Made by a program: the position numbers and the translations under genes. A stretch of DNA of 64,000 nucleotides from Pseudarthrobacter oxydans. GTDB lineage: Bacteria > Actinomycetota > Actinomycetes > Actinomycetales > Micrococcaceae. Below the pieces are notes generated by a model. It did no database searches, was not told the DNA's origin, and saw only the letters and a program-made list of their open reading frames with translations. The stretch spans positions 62,001-126,000 of the forward strand of contig NZ_JABTYH010000010.1 in assembly GCF_013314975.1 (NCBI RefSeq). Direction: 5' to 3'. Positions 32,469 through 41,332 of the stretch are shown piece after piece. The first letter of the stretch is position 1; each line of letters opens with the position of its first letter.

Positions 32469-32533
32469 TTTGGGATCCCAAAACCATTGACATGAAACTT
32501 CCGGGATCGTAACGTCTTATTTGGGATCCCAAA
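32469..32533 (+). promoter_or_regulatory. Catabolic operon promoter bracketed by two palindromic operators
   Basis: The perfect 14-bp palindrome TTTGGGATCCCAAA occurs at 32469-32482 and 32520-32533. Between them is TTGACA (32487-32492) and, 17 bases on, TAACGT (32510-32515), a good -35 and a weak -10. A partial site, CCGGGATCG, overlaps the spacer at 32501-32509. The design fits repression by a GntR/FCD regulator, and one is encoded in the operon at 35615. Confidence 0.8.
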
Positions 32534-32666
32534 AAGGCACTGAGGGAGAAAACTTCCTCCAAGTGCCACCAGCAGGGCTTCGAGAGCCACCGCCCTCTCG
32601 CCCGGTATTTTTCCATTCCCCATTGCTGCTCAGTCCTTGAGCCTGTCGCATCGCCCAGGAGGGCCA

Positions 32667-34049
32667 ATGTCGATTCAATCTCAAACCCCGGGTTCTCCGG
32701 TCCGCGGTTCCACAGCCGATATAAAGCCGAAGGGCGGCGAAAACTCAATGAAGAGGGTCGTCGCCGCAAGCTTCGTCGGCACCACCCTCGAATACTACGA
32801 CTTCTTCGCCTACAGCACCGCAGCGTCCATCGTCTTCCCCATCCTTTTCTTCCCCGGCTCGGATCCTGCCATCGGCCTGATCCTGGCCCTGTCTACCTAC
32901 GCCGTGGGCTACGTGGTCCGTCCGCTCGGTGCCGCCATCTTCGGCCATTTCGGCGACAAGATCGGCCGCAAGAACGTCCTGGTCACCACGCTGCTGCTCA
33001 TGGGCCTGGCCAGCGCCGCTGTAGGCCTCCTGCCAACGTATGAAAACATCGGCATCTGGGCACCCATCCTCCTGGTCGCCCTGCGGTTCCTCCAAGGCAT
33101 CGGCATCGGTGGTGAGTGGGGCGGCGCCGCACTCATGGTCACCGAATCGGACAAGAGCGGCCGCCGCGGCTTCTTCGGCAGTCTGGTCCAAAGCGCGGCC
33201 CCCACCGGTTTGTTGCTTGCCACGGGTATCTTCACCCTCCTCACGGCGGTCCTTGCCAAGGACGCCTTCCTGGCCTGGGGCTGGCGTATCCCGTTCCTTA
33301 TCAGCTTCCTGCTGGTGGCGATTGGCCTCTACATCCGCATGAAGCTCGCTGAGTCCCCGGTGTTTGAAGAGGCCGAGAAGAAGGCCGAAGCCAAGAAGGA
33401 GGAAGAGGTCAAGGCCCCGCTCGTCTACGTCTTCACGCATTACAAGAAGTCCCTGGCCCTGGCAGTCGGCGCCCGGATCGGCAGCGACATCGCCTTCTAC
33501 ATCTTCGCCCTTTTCATCCTCGTCTACGGCACCGAGCAGCTGGGCCTGCCCAGGAGCCTGGCCCTGGCCGCCTCCACACTTTCCGCGGTTGCGCAGATGA
33601 TCGCCATCCCGCTGTTCGGAGCTCTCTCGGACAAACTGGGCCGACGCCCAGTCATGATCGGTGGCGCCGTCGCCGGGATCGTCTACAGCTTCGTGTTCAT
33701 CGCGATGCTCAACTCCAAGGATCCGTTCCTGGTGGTGATCGCACCCGCCATCGGCCTGGTGATCGTGGCCGCCATGTACGCCCCGGTGGCGTCCTTCATC
33801 CCGGAACTGTTCCCCACCAAGGTCCGCTACACCGGCGCGGCCGTGGGCTTCCAGCTGGCAGGCGTCTTCGGCGGCGGTTTCGCCCCGCTGATCGCCATCC
33901 AGCTAATCCTCCTCACGGGCACCGGCTTCTCCGTGGCCGGCTATCTCTCCGCCGCCCTGCTGCTCATGGTCTACTGCGTCTATGTAGCCAAGGAGACGTC
34001 CAAGATCGCCATGACCGAGGCCGGCAAGCTCACCGCCAAGGCAGAGTAG
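32667..34049 (+). CDS. MFS metabolite:proton symporter (MHS family)
   Basis: The start is ATG 32667 with CAGGAGGG upstream, giving 460 residues. It shows twelve predicted membrane helices and the MFS signatures 'GHFGDKIGRKNVLV' in the first half and 'GALSDKLGRRPVMI' in the second. 'ASFVGTTLEYYDFFAYSTAASIVFP' and 'RFLQGIGIGGEWGGAALMVTE' are typical of the metabolite:H+ symporter group (ShiA/ProP-like). It should import the substrate of the downstream enzymes. It is the first gene of the operon, 11 bases before the amidase. Confidence 0.85.
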   Translation: MSIQSQTPGSPVRGSTADIKPKGGENSMKRVVAASFVGTTLEYYDFFAYSTAASIVFPILFFPGSDPAIGLILALSTYAVGYVVRPLGAAIFGHFGDKIGRKNVLVTTLLLMGLASAAVGLLPTYENIGIWAPILLVALRFLQGIGIGGEWGGAALMVTESDKSGRRGFFGSLVQSAAPTGLLLATGIFTLLTAVLAKDAFLAWGWRIPFLISFLLVAIGLYIRMKLAESPVFEEAEKKAEAKKEEEVKAPLVYVFTHYKKSLALAVGARIGSDIAFYIFALFILVYGTEQLGLPRSLALAASTLSAVAQMIAIPLFGALSDKLGRRPVMIGGAVAGIVYSFVFIAMLNSKDPFLVVIAPAIGLVIVAAMYAPVASFIPELFPTKVRYTGAAVGFQLAGVFGGGFAPLIAIQLILLTGTGFSVAGYLSAALLLMVYCVYVAKETSKIAMTEAGKLTAKAE

Positions 34050-34059
34050 AGATCCTGAC

Positions 34060-35556
34060 ATGAACAACACCGTCCTGCCTTCCGCAGAACTCAACCCATC
34101 GCCCGTCCTGGACGCATGCAAACTGACCGAACTCTCCATGGTCGAATGGGCAACAGCCCTACGAGATCGCCAGCTCACCGCCGTGGAGTGCCTGGAACTC
34201 CACCAGGCGCGGATCGCTGAGGCCAATCCCGACCTGAACGCCGTCGTCACCCCTAACCCCGGGGCGCGGAAAGACGCGGAAGCCGCCGATGCGGCCACTG
34301 CCGGAGGCCGGTCCCGTGGTCCCCTGCACGGCGTTCCCTTCACGGTGAAGGACACATTAGCGGTCAAGGGGTTGCGCTCGACGGCGGGTAGTCCCCTCCT
34401 AGGGGACTACGTCCCCCAGGAATCGGCGACGGCCGTTCGCCGGCTGCAGGAGGCAGGCGCGGTGTTGCTCGGCAAGACCAACTGTTCAGAATTCGCGGTG
34501 GAAACCCACAGCCGTAACCCCTTATTTGGGGAGACGTGGAACCCTTGGGACACGAGTTTGACGTCCGGGGGTTCCACCGGGGGCGACAGCGCGGCCGTGG
34601 CTTCCGGGATGAGCACCTTCGGGCTGGGCACCGACTTCGGCGGCTCCATCCGTTGGCCCGCGCACTGTACCGGCATTGCCAGCCTTCGTCCCACGGTGGG
34701 CCTGGTCCCGGAAACTGGCCTGCTGCCCTATGTTCCGCCGACGGATGGCAACCTGCCAGCACCGAATTCGATGTCCGCGCTGCACCGGCTCGGCAGCATT
34801 GGCTGGCTGGCCCGCAGCGTGGAAGACCTGGGCGTACTTCTAGGGATCCTTGCCGGGCCTGACGATGTTGACCCTTCCACCGTACCGGTGCCGCTGGGTG
34901 AGCCGCTGGAGAATCTGGATGGCCTCACCGCCGCCTGGTTTGAAGATGAGGGTACCTACCCGGTCCGGGAGGACCTCGTCGCCGTCGTTCGTTCGGCAGT
35001 GGCGGTCCTGCAGGGCCTGGGCGTTCCGGTGAGTCACGGCCGACCGCCGGGACTCGAGCAGGCGGCCTCGGCCTTTGTGGCGCTCCGCATGGCCGAAGGT
35101 ATGCCCGAGGTGGCGGACTTAGCCACCGGCCGCGAGGATGAACTCGGCGAGCATCTACAGGGCGTGCTGGAACCCCCTGCCTCGGTGGTGGAGTACCGCA
35201 AGGCCGCCGCGACACGGGATGCCATCCGTTCACAGGTGCTCTGCTTCATGAAGGAGCACAGGATCCTGCTGCTTCCAGTAGCCAGCGTCCCGGCGTCCGA
35301 CCCACGGCAGCAAAGCTTCACCGTGGAGGGCAGGAACATCCCTTGGACCGAGCTGGGTTCCTGCTGCCGGGCAATCAGCATCCTCGGCTTCCCCGTGGCA
35401 GTGGTCCCGTGCGGCCTGTCCCGCGAGGGCCTGCCCGTGGGAGTTCAGGTAGTAGGCCGGCCGTACCATGACCGGGAAGTGCTCGCCGTAGCCGGCGCCC
35501 TGGAAAGAGCGTTCGGCCGCTTCAGCCCTCGGGCTTTCAGCGGGCTGCAAGGCTGA
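34060..35556 (+). CDS. Amidase signature family hydrolase
   Basis: It has 498 residues. The Ser-cisSer-Lys triad is visible: Lys97 in 'GVPFTVKDTLAV', the cis-Ser in 'TSGGSTGGDSAAV' (Ser172), and the nucleophile Ser196 in 'GTDFGGSIRWPA'. The length is usual for the family. In this operon it is the natural enzyme for hydrolysing the open-chain amide or ureido acid formed by the hydantoinase-like enzyme, analogous to half-amidase or ureidomalonase. The exact substrate cannot be read from sequence. Confidence 0.85.
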   Translation: MNNTVLPSAELNPSPVLDACKLTELSMVEWATALRDRQLTAVECLELHQARIAEANPDLNAVVTPNPGARKDAEAADAATAGGRSRGPLHGVPFTVKDTLAVKGLRSTAGSPLLGDYVPQESATAVRRLQEAGAVLLGKTNCSEFAVETHSRNPLFGETWNPWDTSLTSGGSTGGDSAAVASGMSTFGLGTDFGGSIRWPAHCTGIASLRPTVGLVPETGLLPYVPPTDGNLPAPNSMSALHRLGSIGWLARSVEDLGVLLGILAGPDDVDPSTVPVPLGEPLENLDGLTAAWFEDEGTYPVREDLVAVVRSAVAVLQGLGVPVSHGRPPGLEQAASAFVALRMAEGMPEVADLATGREDELGEHLQGVLEPPASVVEYRKAAATRDAIRSQVLCFMKEHRILLLPVASVPASDPRQQSFTVEGRNIPWTELGSCCRAISILGFPVAVVPCGLSREGLPVGVQVVGRPYHDREVLAVAGALERAFGRFSPRAFSGLQG

Positions 35557-35614
35557 AACGTCATAGACGGCACTGAAGGCATAGAGTCACTACGACCCCC
35601 CGAATGGAGCATTC

Positions 35615-36292
35615 ATGCTGACAGCAGAAGACACGAACGCAACTGACAGGCCGCTCAGGGAATTCGTGCGCGACACCCTTCGGACCAGAATCTTCGAGGG
35701 ATACTATGAACCCGGAGCGCGGCTGGTGGAACGTGATCTTGCCGCCGAATTCAACGTTTCCCGCCTACCCATCAGGGAGGCGCTGCGGATGCTCCGCCAA
35801 GAAGGCCTGATCCAGGACCGCTCCTCCCGTGGCACAGAGGTGGCCGGCCTCAGCGCCAAGGACGTGGAAGACCTCTTTGACGTCCGCGAGTCGCTTGAGG
35901 TGCTGGCTTGTAGACTGGCGGCCACCCGTGCTACAGCGGAGGACCTGAAGCAGCTTGAGGACCTCTTGGACGATGCCGACCGGTTCCTTGCCAAAGGTTC
36001 CATCCACGAAGCTCACCGCGCCAACAGCGATTTTCACGACGCCATCACCGCCATCGCCAACAACGGCTTCCTCCGTTCGGCGCTCGAACCACTCCAAGGC
36101 CGCATGCACTGGCTCTTCCGCCATGTCAGCGACCTTCCGGAACTGATCAAAGAGCACCGCGAACTCTATGCCGCTATCGCAAGCGGTGACCCCGACCTCG
36201 CAGCGGCCCAGTCGGCATCCCACATCGGAAAGTACCGCGAACAGTTCCCGGAGGACCCGCCTGCCGCCGAAACACATCGGAAAAGAACATGA
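35615..36292 (+). CDS. GntR-family regulator with FCD domain
   Basis: It has 225 residues. The N-terminal winged helix 'REFVRDTLRTRIFEGYYEPGARLVERDLAAEFNVSRLPIREALRMLRQEGLI' is a standard GntR HTH. The C-terminal all-helical FCD domain has the metal and ligand residues 'DVRESLEVLACRLAA', 'NSDFHDAITAIANN' and 'KEHRELYAAI'. It is the only regulator within the operon and probably represses the promoter at 32487 until a pathway metabolite binds. Its last codons overlap the next start (ATGA). Confidence 0.9.
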   Translation: MLTAEDTNATDRPLREFVRDTLRTRIFEGYYEPGARLVERDLAAEFNVSRLPIREALRMLRQEGLIQDRSSRGTEVAGLSAKDVEDLFDVRESLEVLACRLAATRATAEDLKQLEDLLDDADRFLAKGSIHEAHRANSDFHDAITAIANNGFLRSALEPLQGRMHWLFRHVSDLPELIKEHRELYAAIASGDPDLAAAQSASHIGKYREQFPEDPPAAETHRKRT

Positions 36293-37101
36293 AATTACTG
36301 ATCATCAACCCCAACATCAGCGACGACGTCACCGCTCTGATCCAGGCTGAAGCATTGCGTTCCGCTGGCCCGGACACCGAACTGATTGTGCGCACCGCCA
36401 GTTACGGTGTCGAATACATCGAAACCCGTTTCGAATCGCTGATCGCAGCCGGCGCAGTGGCCGAACTCATCGCCGACTACACAGAGGGCGGCAATGACAA
36501 CCGCGTGGACGGCGTGGTCGTGGCGGCCTTCGGTGATCCGGGGATGCCCGCACTCAAAGAGCTGGTGGACGTACCTGTCATCGGCATCACCGAAGCTGCG
36601 CTGTGTGCCGCGGCCCTGCAGGGCCATCGCTTCTCCATCATCGCCATTTCCGACCGCATCACCGCCTGGTACCGCGACTGTGTGGAGCACTTCGGACTGG
36701 GTGGACGCCTCGTCTCCATCCGCTCCATCAACCAGAGCCTGCACGGCATCGGCTCCGTGCAGCAGGACTTTAGGGACACCCTGCTGGCACTGAGCCGGCA
36801 GGCGGTCGAAGAAGACGGCGCCGACGTCGTGATCCTCGCAGGTGCGCCCTTGGCCGGGCTCGCCCGCGACCTCGAGGGACAGATCCCCGTCCCCGTGGTG
36901 GACGGAATTTCCGCAGGTATCCGCATGACCGAGGCGGTTGTGATGCTACAGTCCGGCGTCCACCGGCAGGGCTCGTTTGCCCCGCCCCCGGCCAAGAAGC
37001 GCAAGGGCCTACGGGAGAGTCTCGACGCCGCCCTGGCCACGGCCCAAGCCAAGGTGGCCGGTGCTGCCGCACCCGCCACCGCATCCGTTTCCAAGAAATA
37101 G
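36289..37101 (+). CDS. Hydantoin racemase-like protein lacking both catalytic cysteines
   Basis: The 270-residue protein belongs to the Asp/Glu/hydantoin racemase superfamily: 'LLIINPNISDDVTALIQAEA', 'VDGVVVAAFGDPGMPALKELVDVPVIGITEAAL', 'GADVVILAGAPLAGLARDLEGQIPVPVVDGI'. In hydantoin and allantoin racemases Cys precedes FGDPG and a second Cys sits in the LGCAG motif. Here Ala80 replaces the first and 'LAGAPLAG' (residues 183-190) has no Cys. The only Cys residues (106 and 131) are elsewhere. A racemase reaction is therefore doubtful; a hydrolytic, lyase or binding role is possible. The C-terminal 35 residues are an Ala/Lys-rich tail. Confidence 0.75.
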   Translation: MKLLIINPNISDDVTALIQAEALRSAGPDTELIVRTASYGVEYIETRFESLIAAGAVAELIADYTEGGNDNRVDGVVVAAFGDPGMPALKELVDVPVIGITEAALCAAALQGHRFSIIAISDRITAWYRDCVEHFGLGGRLVSIRSINQSLHGIGSVQQDFRDTLLALSRQAVEEDGADVVILAGAPLAGLARDLEGQIPVPVVDGISAGIRMTEAVVMLQSGVHRQGSFAPPPAKKRKGLRESLDAALATAQAKVAGAAAPATASVSKK

Positions 37102-37111
37102 GAGGACATTG

Positions 37112-38542
37112 ATGTCCCTCATCCCAGAACTCGTCATCGCCAACGGCACCGTAGTGAACTCACGCCTGGCCGGGACACCCGGGCGTCAGAGCGTGCACAT
37201 CGTGATACAGGACGGACGCATCGCGGAGCTCCTCGATGCCTCAGGGCCTGTACCCGCAGCCGTCCGCACCATCGACGCCGGCGGCAAGCTTGTGATCCCC
37301 GGTGGCGTGGACGGCCACTGCCACGTCGCCCAGGTGACCGGCCGCTTCCGCACCCTGGACGACTTCTCCGTCAGCTCCATCGCTGCGCTGTGGGGCGGCA
37401 CGACCACCATCATCGACTTCGGCATCCCCCGCGACGCCCAGGAGACACCGCTGGACGCGGCCCTGAACAAGAAAAAGCTCGCTGCCGCGGCCCGGTGCGA
37501 CGTTGCGCTCCACGGTTCGGTAATAACTTGGGATGAAACTGTTCCGTGGCAGCTGGAGCAACTCGCCGCTGAAGGCATCAGGTCAGTAAAGATGTACACC
37601 ACCAACCGCGGCTCCACCATGGCGGACGGGGACACCATCCTAAAAGTCATGCGCGAAATGGTGCGCTTGGACGGACTGACGTACATACACGCAGAGCACG
37701 ATGCGATTATCACGGACTGCACGGCCCAGCACGCCACTGACGGGCTCATCGGAATTGAACACCTGCATCGCACCCGCCCTGAACTGGCAGAGGAAATATC
37801 CGTCAAGGAAACCCTGGCCATGGCCAAGTACACTGGCGCCCCGGTGTACTTCGTGCACCAGTCCACCGCAGGCGCCGTGGACCTGGTCACCGAAGCCCGC
37901 GCCAACGGCCAGGAAGCGTACTCCGAGACCTGCCCGCACTACCTGACCCTGGATGACACTGTGTACGGCAGCACCTTCCCCGAGTGGTACGCCTGCTGCC
38001 CGCCCATGCGCTGCCCTGCAACCGTAGCTGCCCTGAAGGAACGCCTCGCCGCCGGAGCCATCCACACGGTCTCTTCGGATCACTCCTGCTACGACCTCTC
38101 CCAGAAGCGCGAGCGGACAGACGACATCCGCTTCATGCCCCACGGCCTGCCGGGCGTGGAAACCCGCATGCCCGTGGCGTTCACAGCCTTGGTCACTGAA
38201 TCCGGTGGCTCCGTTGAGGACTTCGTGGAGGTCTTCTCCAGCGGCCCCGCGCGCATCAACGCTGTGCCCGGCAAGGGCACCATCGCAGAAGGCTACGACG
38301 CCGACCTCGTGATCTTCGATCCCGCCGAGGAACGCAAGGTGGACGGCACCGCCCTGCACATGGGAACGGACTTCTCGCCCTTTGAAGGAAAGACACTCAA
38401 CGGCTGGCCCGCCGTCGTCGTCTCTGCCGGACGCGTGGTGCTGGATGAAGAAGGCTTCCACGATCCCGGCCCGGTGGGTCGCTTCGTAACCCGCAATGGC
38501 TTCACCGCACATCGCGCCCAGGCCGCCCCCGCTACCCTCTAG
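37112..38542 (+). CDS. Hydantoinase/dihydropyrimidinase-family amidohydrolase
   Basis: The start is ATG 37112 behind AGGAGG; the frame is open upstream inside the preceding gene. It has 476 residues. The binuclear metal site is complete: His69-Cys-His71 in 'GGVDGHCHV', carboxylated Lys160 in 'SVKMYTT', His193 in 'YIHAEHD', His249 in 'YFVHQST' and Asp in 'TVSSDHSCYD'. 'PHGLPGVETRMP' is the usual substrate loop. The enzyme should open a cyclic ureide or imide ring (hydantoin, dihydropyrimidine, barbiturate or cyclic imide). It sits between the racemase-like and decarboxylase-like genes. Confidence 0.9.
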   Translation: MSLIPELVIANGTVVNSRLAGTPGRQSVHIVIQDGRIAELLDASGPVPAAVRTIDAGGKLVIPGGVDGHCHVAQVTGRFRTLDDFSVSSIAALWGGTTTIIDFGIPRDAQETPLDAALNKKKLAAAARCDVALHGSVITWDETVPWQLEQLAAEGIRSVKMYTTNRGSTMADGDTILKVMREMVRLDGLTYIHAEHDAIITDCTAQHATDGLIGIEHLHRTRPELAEEISVKETLAMAKYTGAPVYFVHQSTAGAVDLVTEARANGQEAYSETCPHYLTLDDTVYGSTFPEWYACCPPMRCPATVAALKERLAAGAIHTVSSDHSCYDLSQKRERTDDIRFMPHGLPGVETRMPVAFTALVTESGGSVEDFVEVFSSGPARINAVPGKGTIAEGYDADLVIFDPAEERKVDGTALHMGTDFSPFEGKTLNGWPAVVVSAGRVVLDEEGFHDPGPVGRFVTRNGFTAHRAQAAPATL

Positions 38543-38552
38543 GAGCCCTCAA

Positions 38553-39320
38553 TTGCCTTCCGAACACCGGCCGGTCCGCATCGGCATGATCGTGCCGTCT
38601 TCCAACACCTGCCTGGAGCCGCAAAGTTACCGGATCCTCGGCGACCGCACAGACGTCACCCTGCATTTCACCCGGATCAACGTGACACGAATCGCCCTGG
38701 ATAACTACTCAGACAAGCAGTTCGACGCCGCGGGAATGCGCGCCGCCGCCGAACTACTTGCGACAGCGGACGTGGACGTCATTGCCTGGAACGGCACCTC
38801 CGGATCATGGCTGGGTGCCGCCCACGACGAGGAACTCATCCGGGAAATCACCGACGCCACGGGCATCCCCGCCACCACGTCCACCCTGGCGTACCTGGCG
38901 GCCTTCTCCGCTTTCGGCACCGAGCGGATTGGCATGCTGACCCCGTACACAGCGGATGTGAACGAGGCCGTAGTAGGCTCCTACGCGAAGCACGGGATTA
39001 AGATCGTGGACCACCGGCACCTGGATCTCAGCGACAACGAATCCTTCGCCCGGGTCACGGAAGCCGAACTGCTGCCAGGTTCCCTGGAGTTGGCCGCGCT
39101 GAAGCCCGATGCCCTCATTTACCTTTGCACCAACCTCTACGGCGCCGAAAGTGCAGTAGAGGTGGAAGCGCGCACGGATGTCCCGGTGCTGGACTCTGTG
39201 GCCGTGACCCTGTGGCACTGCTTATCACTTACTGGCAGCCGCTTACTCACACCAAAATGGGGCCAACTGTTGGCGGACCCGTCACTGACTCTGGACCCGC
39301 CGCCGCTCGGATTAAGGTAG
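38553..39320 (+). CDS. Maleate isomerase/arylmalonate decarboxylase-family enzyme
   Basis: The start is TTG 38553 with AGGAG eight bases upstream, giving 255 residues. The N-terminus 'RIGMIVPSSNTCLEPQ' and 'AALKPDALIYLCTNLYGAE' place it in the maleate isomerase/AMDase family. Position 81 is Gly in 'WNGTSGS', where maleate isomerases and racemases have Cys. Cys192 in 'LCTNL' is kept, as is the conserved Tyr132 of 'TPYTADVN'. Gly plus a single Cys is the arrangement of arylmalonate decarboxylase (Gly74/Cys188), so decarboxylation of a malonate is as likely as isomerisation. It is the last gene of the operon. Confidence 0.75.
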   Translation: MPSEHRPVRIGMIVPSSNTCLEPQSYRILGDRTDVTLHFTRINVTRIALDNYSDKQFDAAGMRAAAELLATADVDVIAWNGTSGSWLGAAHDEELIREITDATGIPATTSTLAYLAAFSAFGTERIGMLTPYTADVNEAVVGSYAKHGIKIVDHRHLDLSDNESFARVTEAELLPGSLELAALKPDALIYLCTNLYGAESAVEVEARTDVPVLDSVAVTLWHCLSLTGSRLLTPKWGQLLADPSLTLDPPPLGLR

Positions 39321-39493
39321 GGAGCCTGGCGCCTCGGGCTTGCTCCGAAGATTCAGGAAGGTGTGGCCTGCTCAGACAAAGTTCCCGACGTACGCTCTCT
39401 TGCGAATCTCAACGCTCCTCGAGAGGCCGTCGTCGATATGGAGGTAATCGCGGCGGCTCCGTGGCCCATCGATCTGCCTGCTATCCCCTTGGT

Positions 39494-39649
39494 TTAGTCC
39501 GATGCGGGCCGGTCGGGTCGAAACCTGAAGGCTACCCATAGGCCGCACCGCCGGCAAATGTACGTTGGTGCCGGACCGAGGGCGTGCAGTTTCTTGCGGC
39601 TCATGGTTCTGCCGCAACATGTGCAGGTGTACTCGTTGTCAGAGTCCAT
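39494..39649 (-). CDS. Small zinc-ribbon protein
   Basis: From ATG 39649 this is a 51-residue protein, 'MDSDNEYTCTCCGRTMSRKKLHALGPAPTYICRRCGLWVAFRF'. Two CxxC pairs (CTCC and CRRC) form a probable zinc ribbon. Its start lies inside the end of the upstream thioredoxin-like gene, so the two are coupled. Function is unknown. Confidence 0.65.
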   Translation of the reverse strand: MDSDNEYTCTCCGRTMSRKKLHALGPAPTYICRRCGLWVAFRFRPDRPASD

Positions 39650-39953
39650 TGTTCCTGAGCGCTTCCGCCAGTTGATCAATGGTGGGCAGTCCTGAGAGGC
39701 CTTGGGGTGTTTTATAGACCCGGCAGGCGAGTTCATCAGCCGGCGCTCCTTCGGGGAAGATGTCGGCCCCGTCGATGGTGATGGTTGGTGATCCGGCGAA
39801 TCCGCTGCCCAGGATGTCCGAGGGTGTCTTCAGGCGCCGCATGTGTACTTTGACTTCATTGTGTCCCAGAGCGGCCAGCGCTTCCTCAAGGCGTACACGT
39901 GCTGGCTCAGAGTTGGGGCATTCATCGATATGGAGCAGTTCGAGTCTCATCAC
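39639..39953 (-). CDS. Thioredoxin-fold protein (DF-family-like)
   Basis: The 104-residue protein reads 'LELLHIDECPNSEPARVRLEEALAALG', 'KTPSDILGSGFAGSPTITIDGADIFPEG' and 'ACRVYKTPQGLSGLPTIDQLAEALRNNGL'. It has the thioredoxin-like cis-Pro motif 'GSPT', with Cys-Pro-Asn-Ser where related proteins have Cys-Pro-Asn-Cys or Sec. The second redox residue is thus Ser. Related proteins occur near mercury-resistance or alkylmercury lyase genes; none is seen here. Confidence 0.65.
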   Translation of the reverse strand: MMRLELLHIDECPNSEPARVRLEEALAALGHNEVKVHMRRLKTPSDILGSGFAGSPTITIDGADIFPEGAPADELACRVYKTPQGLSGLPTIDQLAEALRNNGL

Positions 39954-40307
39954 TTGATTCTCCTGCAGTGGCCCTTCATTTTGCCCATCAGAACCGTGCT
40001 TCTATCGGCATGACGTCAGAGCCGCTTGGCGTTACGAGACAGGAACGAGGACCTGCCAGGGTTGCGAGCAGGCAGGGGCCAGCCGCCGCGGCGGCAGCCA
40101 AAACTAGAGTCCGCATCTCGTCTGTTAGCTGGAAGCCGGGGCAAAATGAAAGTGTGTGCGTGCCGGGCCGTGGAATGACGTCTCCTCCCGGCACGCATGC
40201 CGAGCATTGCGTACTTCTTGTGGATTGTCCTGTGCCCTGCCGTGAAAGCCTCGAGCTGCGGCTTCCCGGGTCTTGTCGAGTGCGGGGAGCAGAAGCAAGG
40301 ATTGGTC
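39954..40307. other. Intergenic region without a clear gene
   Basis: No convincing gene. A minus-strand frame (MRTLVLAAAAAAGPCLLATLAG, near 40115) looks like a signal peptide followed by only 20 residues and is not called. Promoters for the divergent thioredoxin-like gene and the plus-strand small gene would lie here. Confidence 0.4.
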
Positions 40308-40517
40308 ATGAGGGACTTGCGGTTGGCGGCCAGAATATTGCTCCAGGGGAAATCCGTGGCTCTGATCGATGTCTGGATCCTGTACTGGAACAATGGCGGT
40401 CGCTGTCATCCCTTTGATTTCGACGCCATCATTCATGATGCCTTACCGGCTACCTGGTTTGATTCGGAAGCGCTCGGCTTCGCACTTGATGAGCTTCTTT
40501 TGGAACCCAGCGGCTGA
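40308..40517 (+). CDS. Small hypothetical protein
   Basis: From ATG 40308, 'MRDLRLAARILLQGKSVALIDVWILYWNNGGRCHPFDFDAIIHDALPATWFDSEALGFALDELL' (69 residues). The sequence has a natural amino-acid pattern, and AGCAAGGA lies upstream. The frame is open further upstream but that part lacks protein character. Small proteins with a 'VWILYW.NGG' segment are common in actinobacteria; function unknown. Confidence 0.5.
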   Translation: MRDLRLAARILLQGKSVALIDVWILYWNNGGRCHPFDFDAIIHDALPATWFDSEALGFALDELLLEPSG

Positions 40518-41114
40518 TCACATTTCCGGCTGGGGGAGTTTCTGGTTAGGGGGCAGCCGCTGGCGCCCGTCATCCGTCGATATCGGCGGCGAGATGGGCG
40601 CGGCTTGAGTGCAACCGCAATTCTTGGCAGGTATGGCGAAAGTCCGTCGATTGGGGGAGCGACGGACTTTCTGCCATGAAACATATAACGCGACAGTTTT
40701 GCCTATCGAATGGACGGGCCTTTTCGCGACCTTGAGCAGTTGCCCCAATTGGTTGTTGGCAGCATGTATTTTGTCGGATGATGTGCAGCGGTGGGTGTTC
40801 TTTGTCCTTGTTGGGGGAGGTCCTTGTGTCTTCGCCCGGAGCACTTGCCATGGGGGTGGGGCTGGCTCCCGTTCTCAGCACGTCTGGAGTCAGCTCCACT
40901 TAGCGTCTGGCGGGCCCAAGGATTCCGCGACGAATGCAGCGTAGCCTTCAGAGCACTTTCACCTGGGTGGCGGCATTGCGGGTGGTCAACGGGAATCAGG
41001 GAGTGCCTTCGCAAAATGTCTCAAGGCCTGGCTGCCCCTCAAAGCCCGGCACATCTCCTACCGTCCGGCTAACGCCGAACCCATTCATGCGGTTCTGAGG
41101 GAGGTCTTCTCCCA
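40518..41114. other. Region without an intact gene; possible gene remnants
   Basis: No complete gene. A plus-strand frame ending at the stop near 41151 reads 'WLPLKARHISYRPANAEPIHAVLREVFSHQNARILEPVPP', which has protein character but no recognisable start or family; it may be the tail of a broken gene. The rest is unassigned. Confidence 0.4.
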
Positions 41115-41285
41115 TCAGAATGCGAGGATCCTCGAACCCGTGCCACCGTGAAGCATCCAACTGGCTCCCTGCTGCAAAGCGGCACTATGTTCGTCGCATA
41201 CAAGAGCTTCCATCCGGGACCCTGGGATCAACTCGACTGCGCGGGTAGGCGCCTCAGAGCAGCGCAACACAGAACAAGTCGTCAT
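41115..41285 (-). CDS. Small cysteine-containing protein next to the IS21 insertion
   Basis: From ATG 41285, 'MTTCSVLRCSEAPTRAVELIPGSRMEALVCDEHSAALQQGASWMLHGGTG' (56 residues). The spacing CSVLRC...VCDEH suggests a small metal-binding protein of a type common in actinobacteria. The IS21 element inserted 47 bases upstream of this start. Joining the two flanks keeps the frame open ('PRFDGTHGMLRCGVVV'), so the insertion hit either its promoter or a longer form of the gene. Confidence 0.6.
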   Translation of the reverse strand: MTTCSVLRCSEAPTRAVELIPGSRMEALVCDEHSAALQQGASWMLHGGTGSRILAF

Positions 41286-41326
41286 GTTTGCGATGGTATC
41301 TACCACCACTCCACACCGAAGCATTC

Positions 41327-41332
41327 CGTGGG
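41327..41332. repeat. Target-site duplication, left copy (CGTGGG)
   Basis: CGTGGG directly precedes the left end of the IS21 element. The identical hexamer is at 43975-43980 directly after the right end. Confidence 0.9.
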
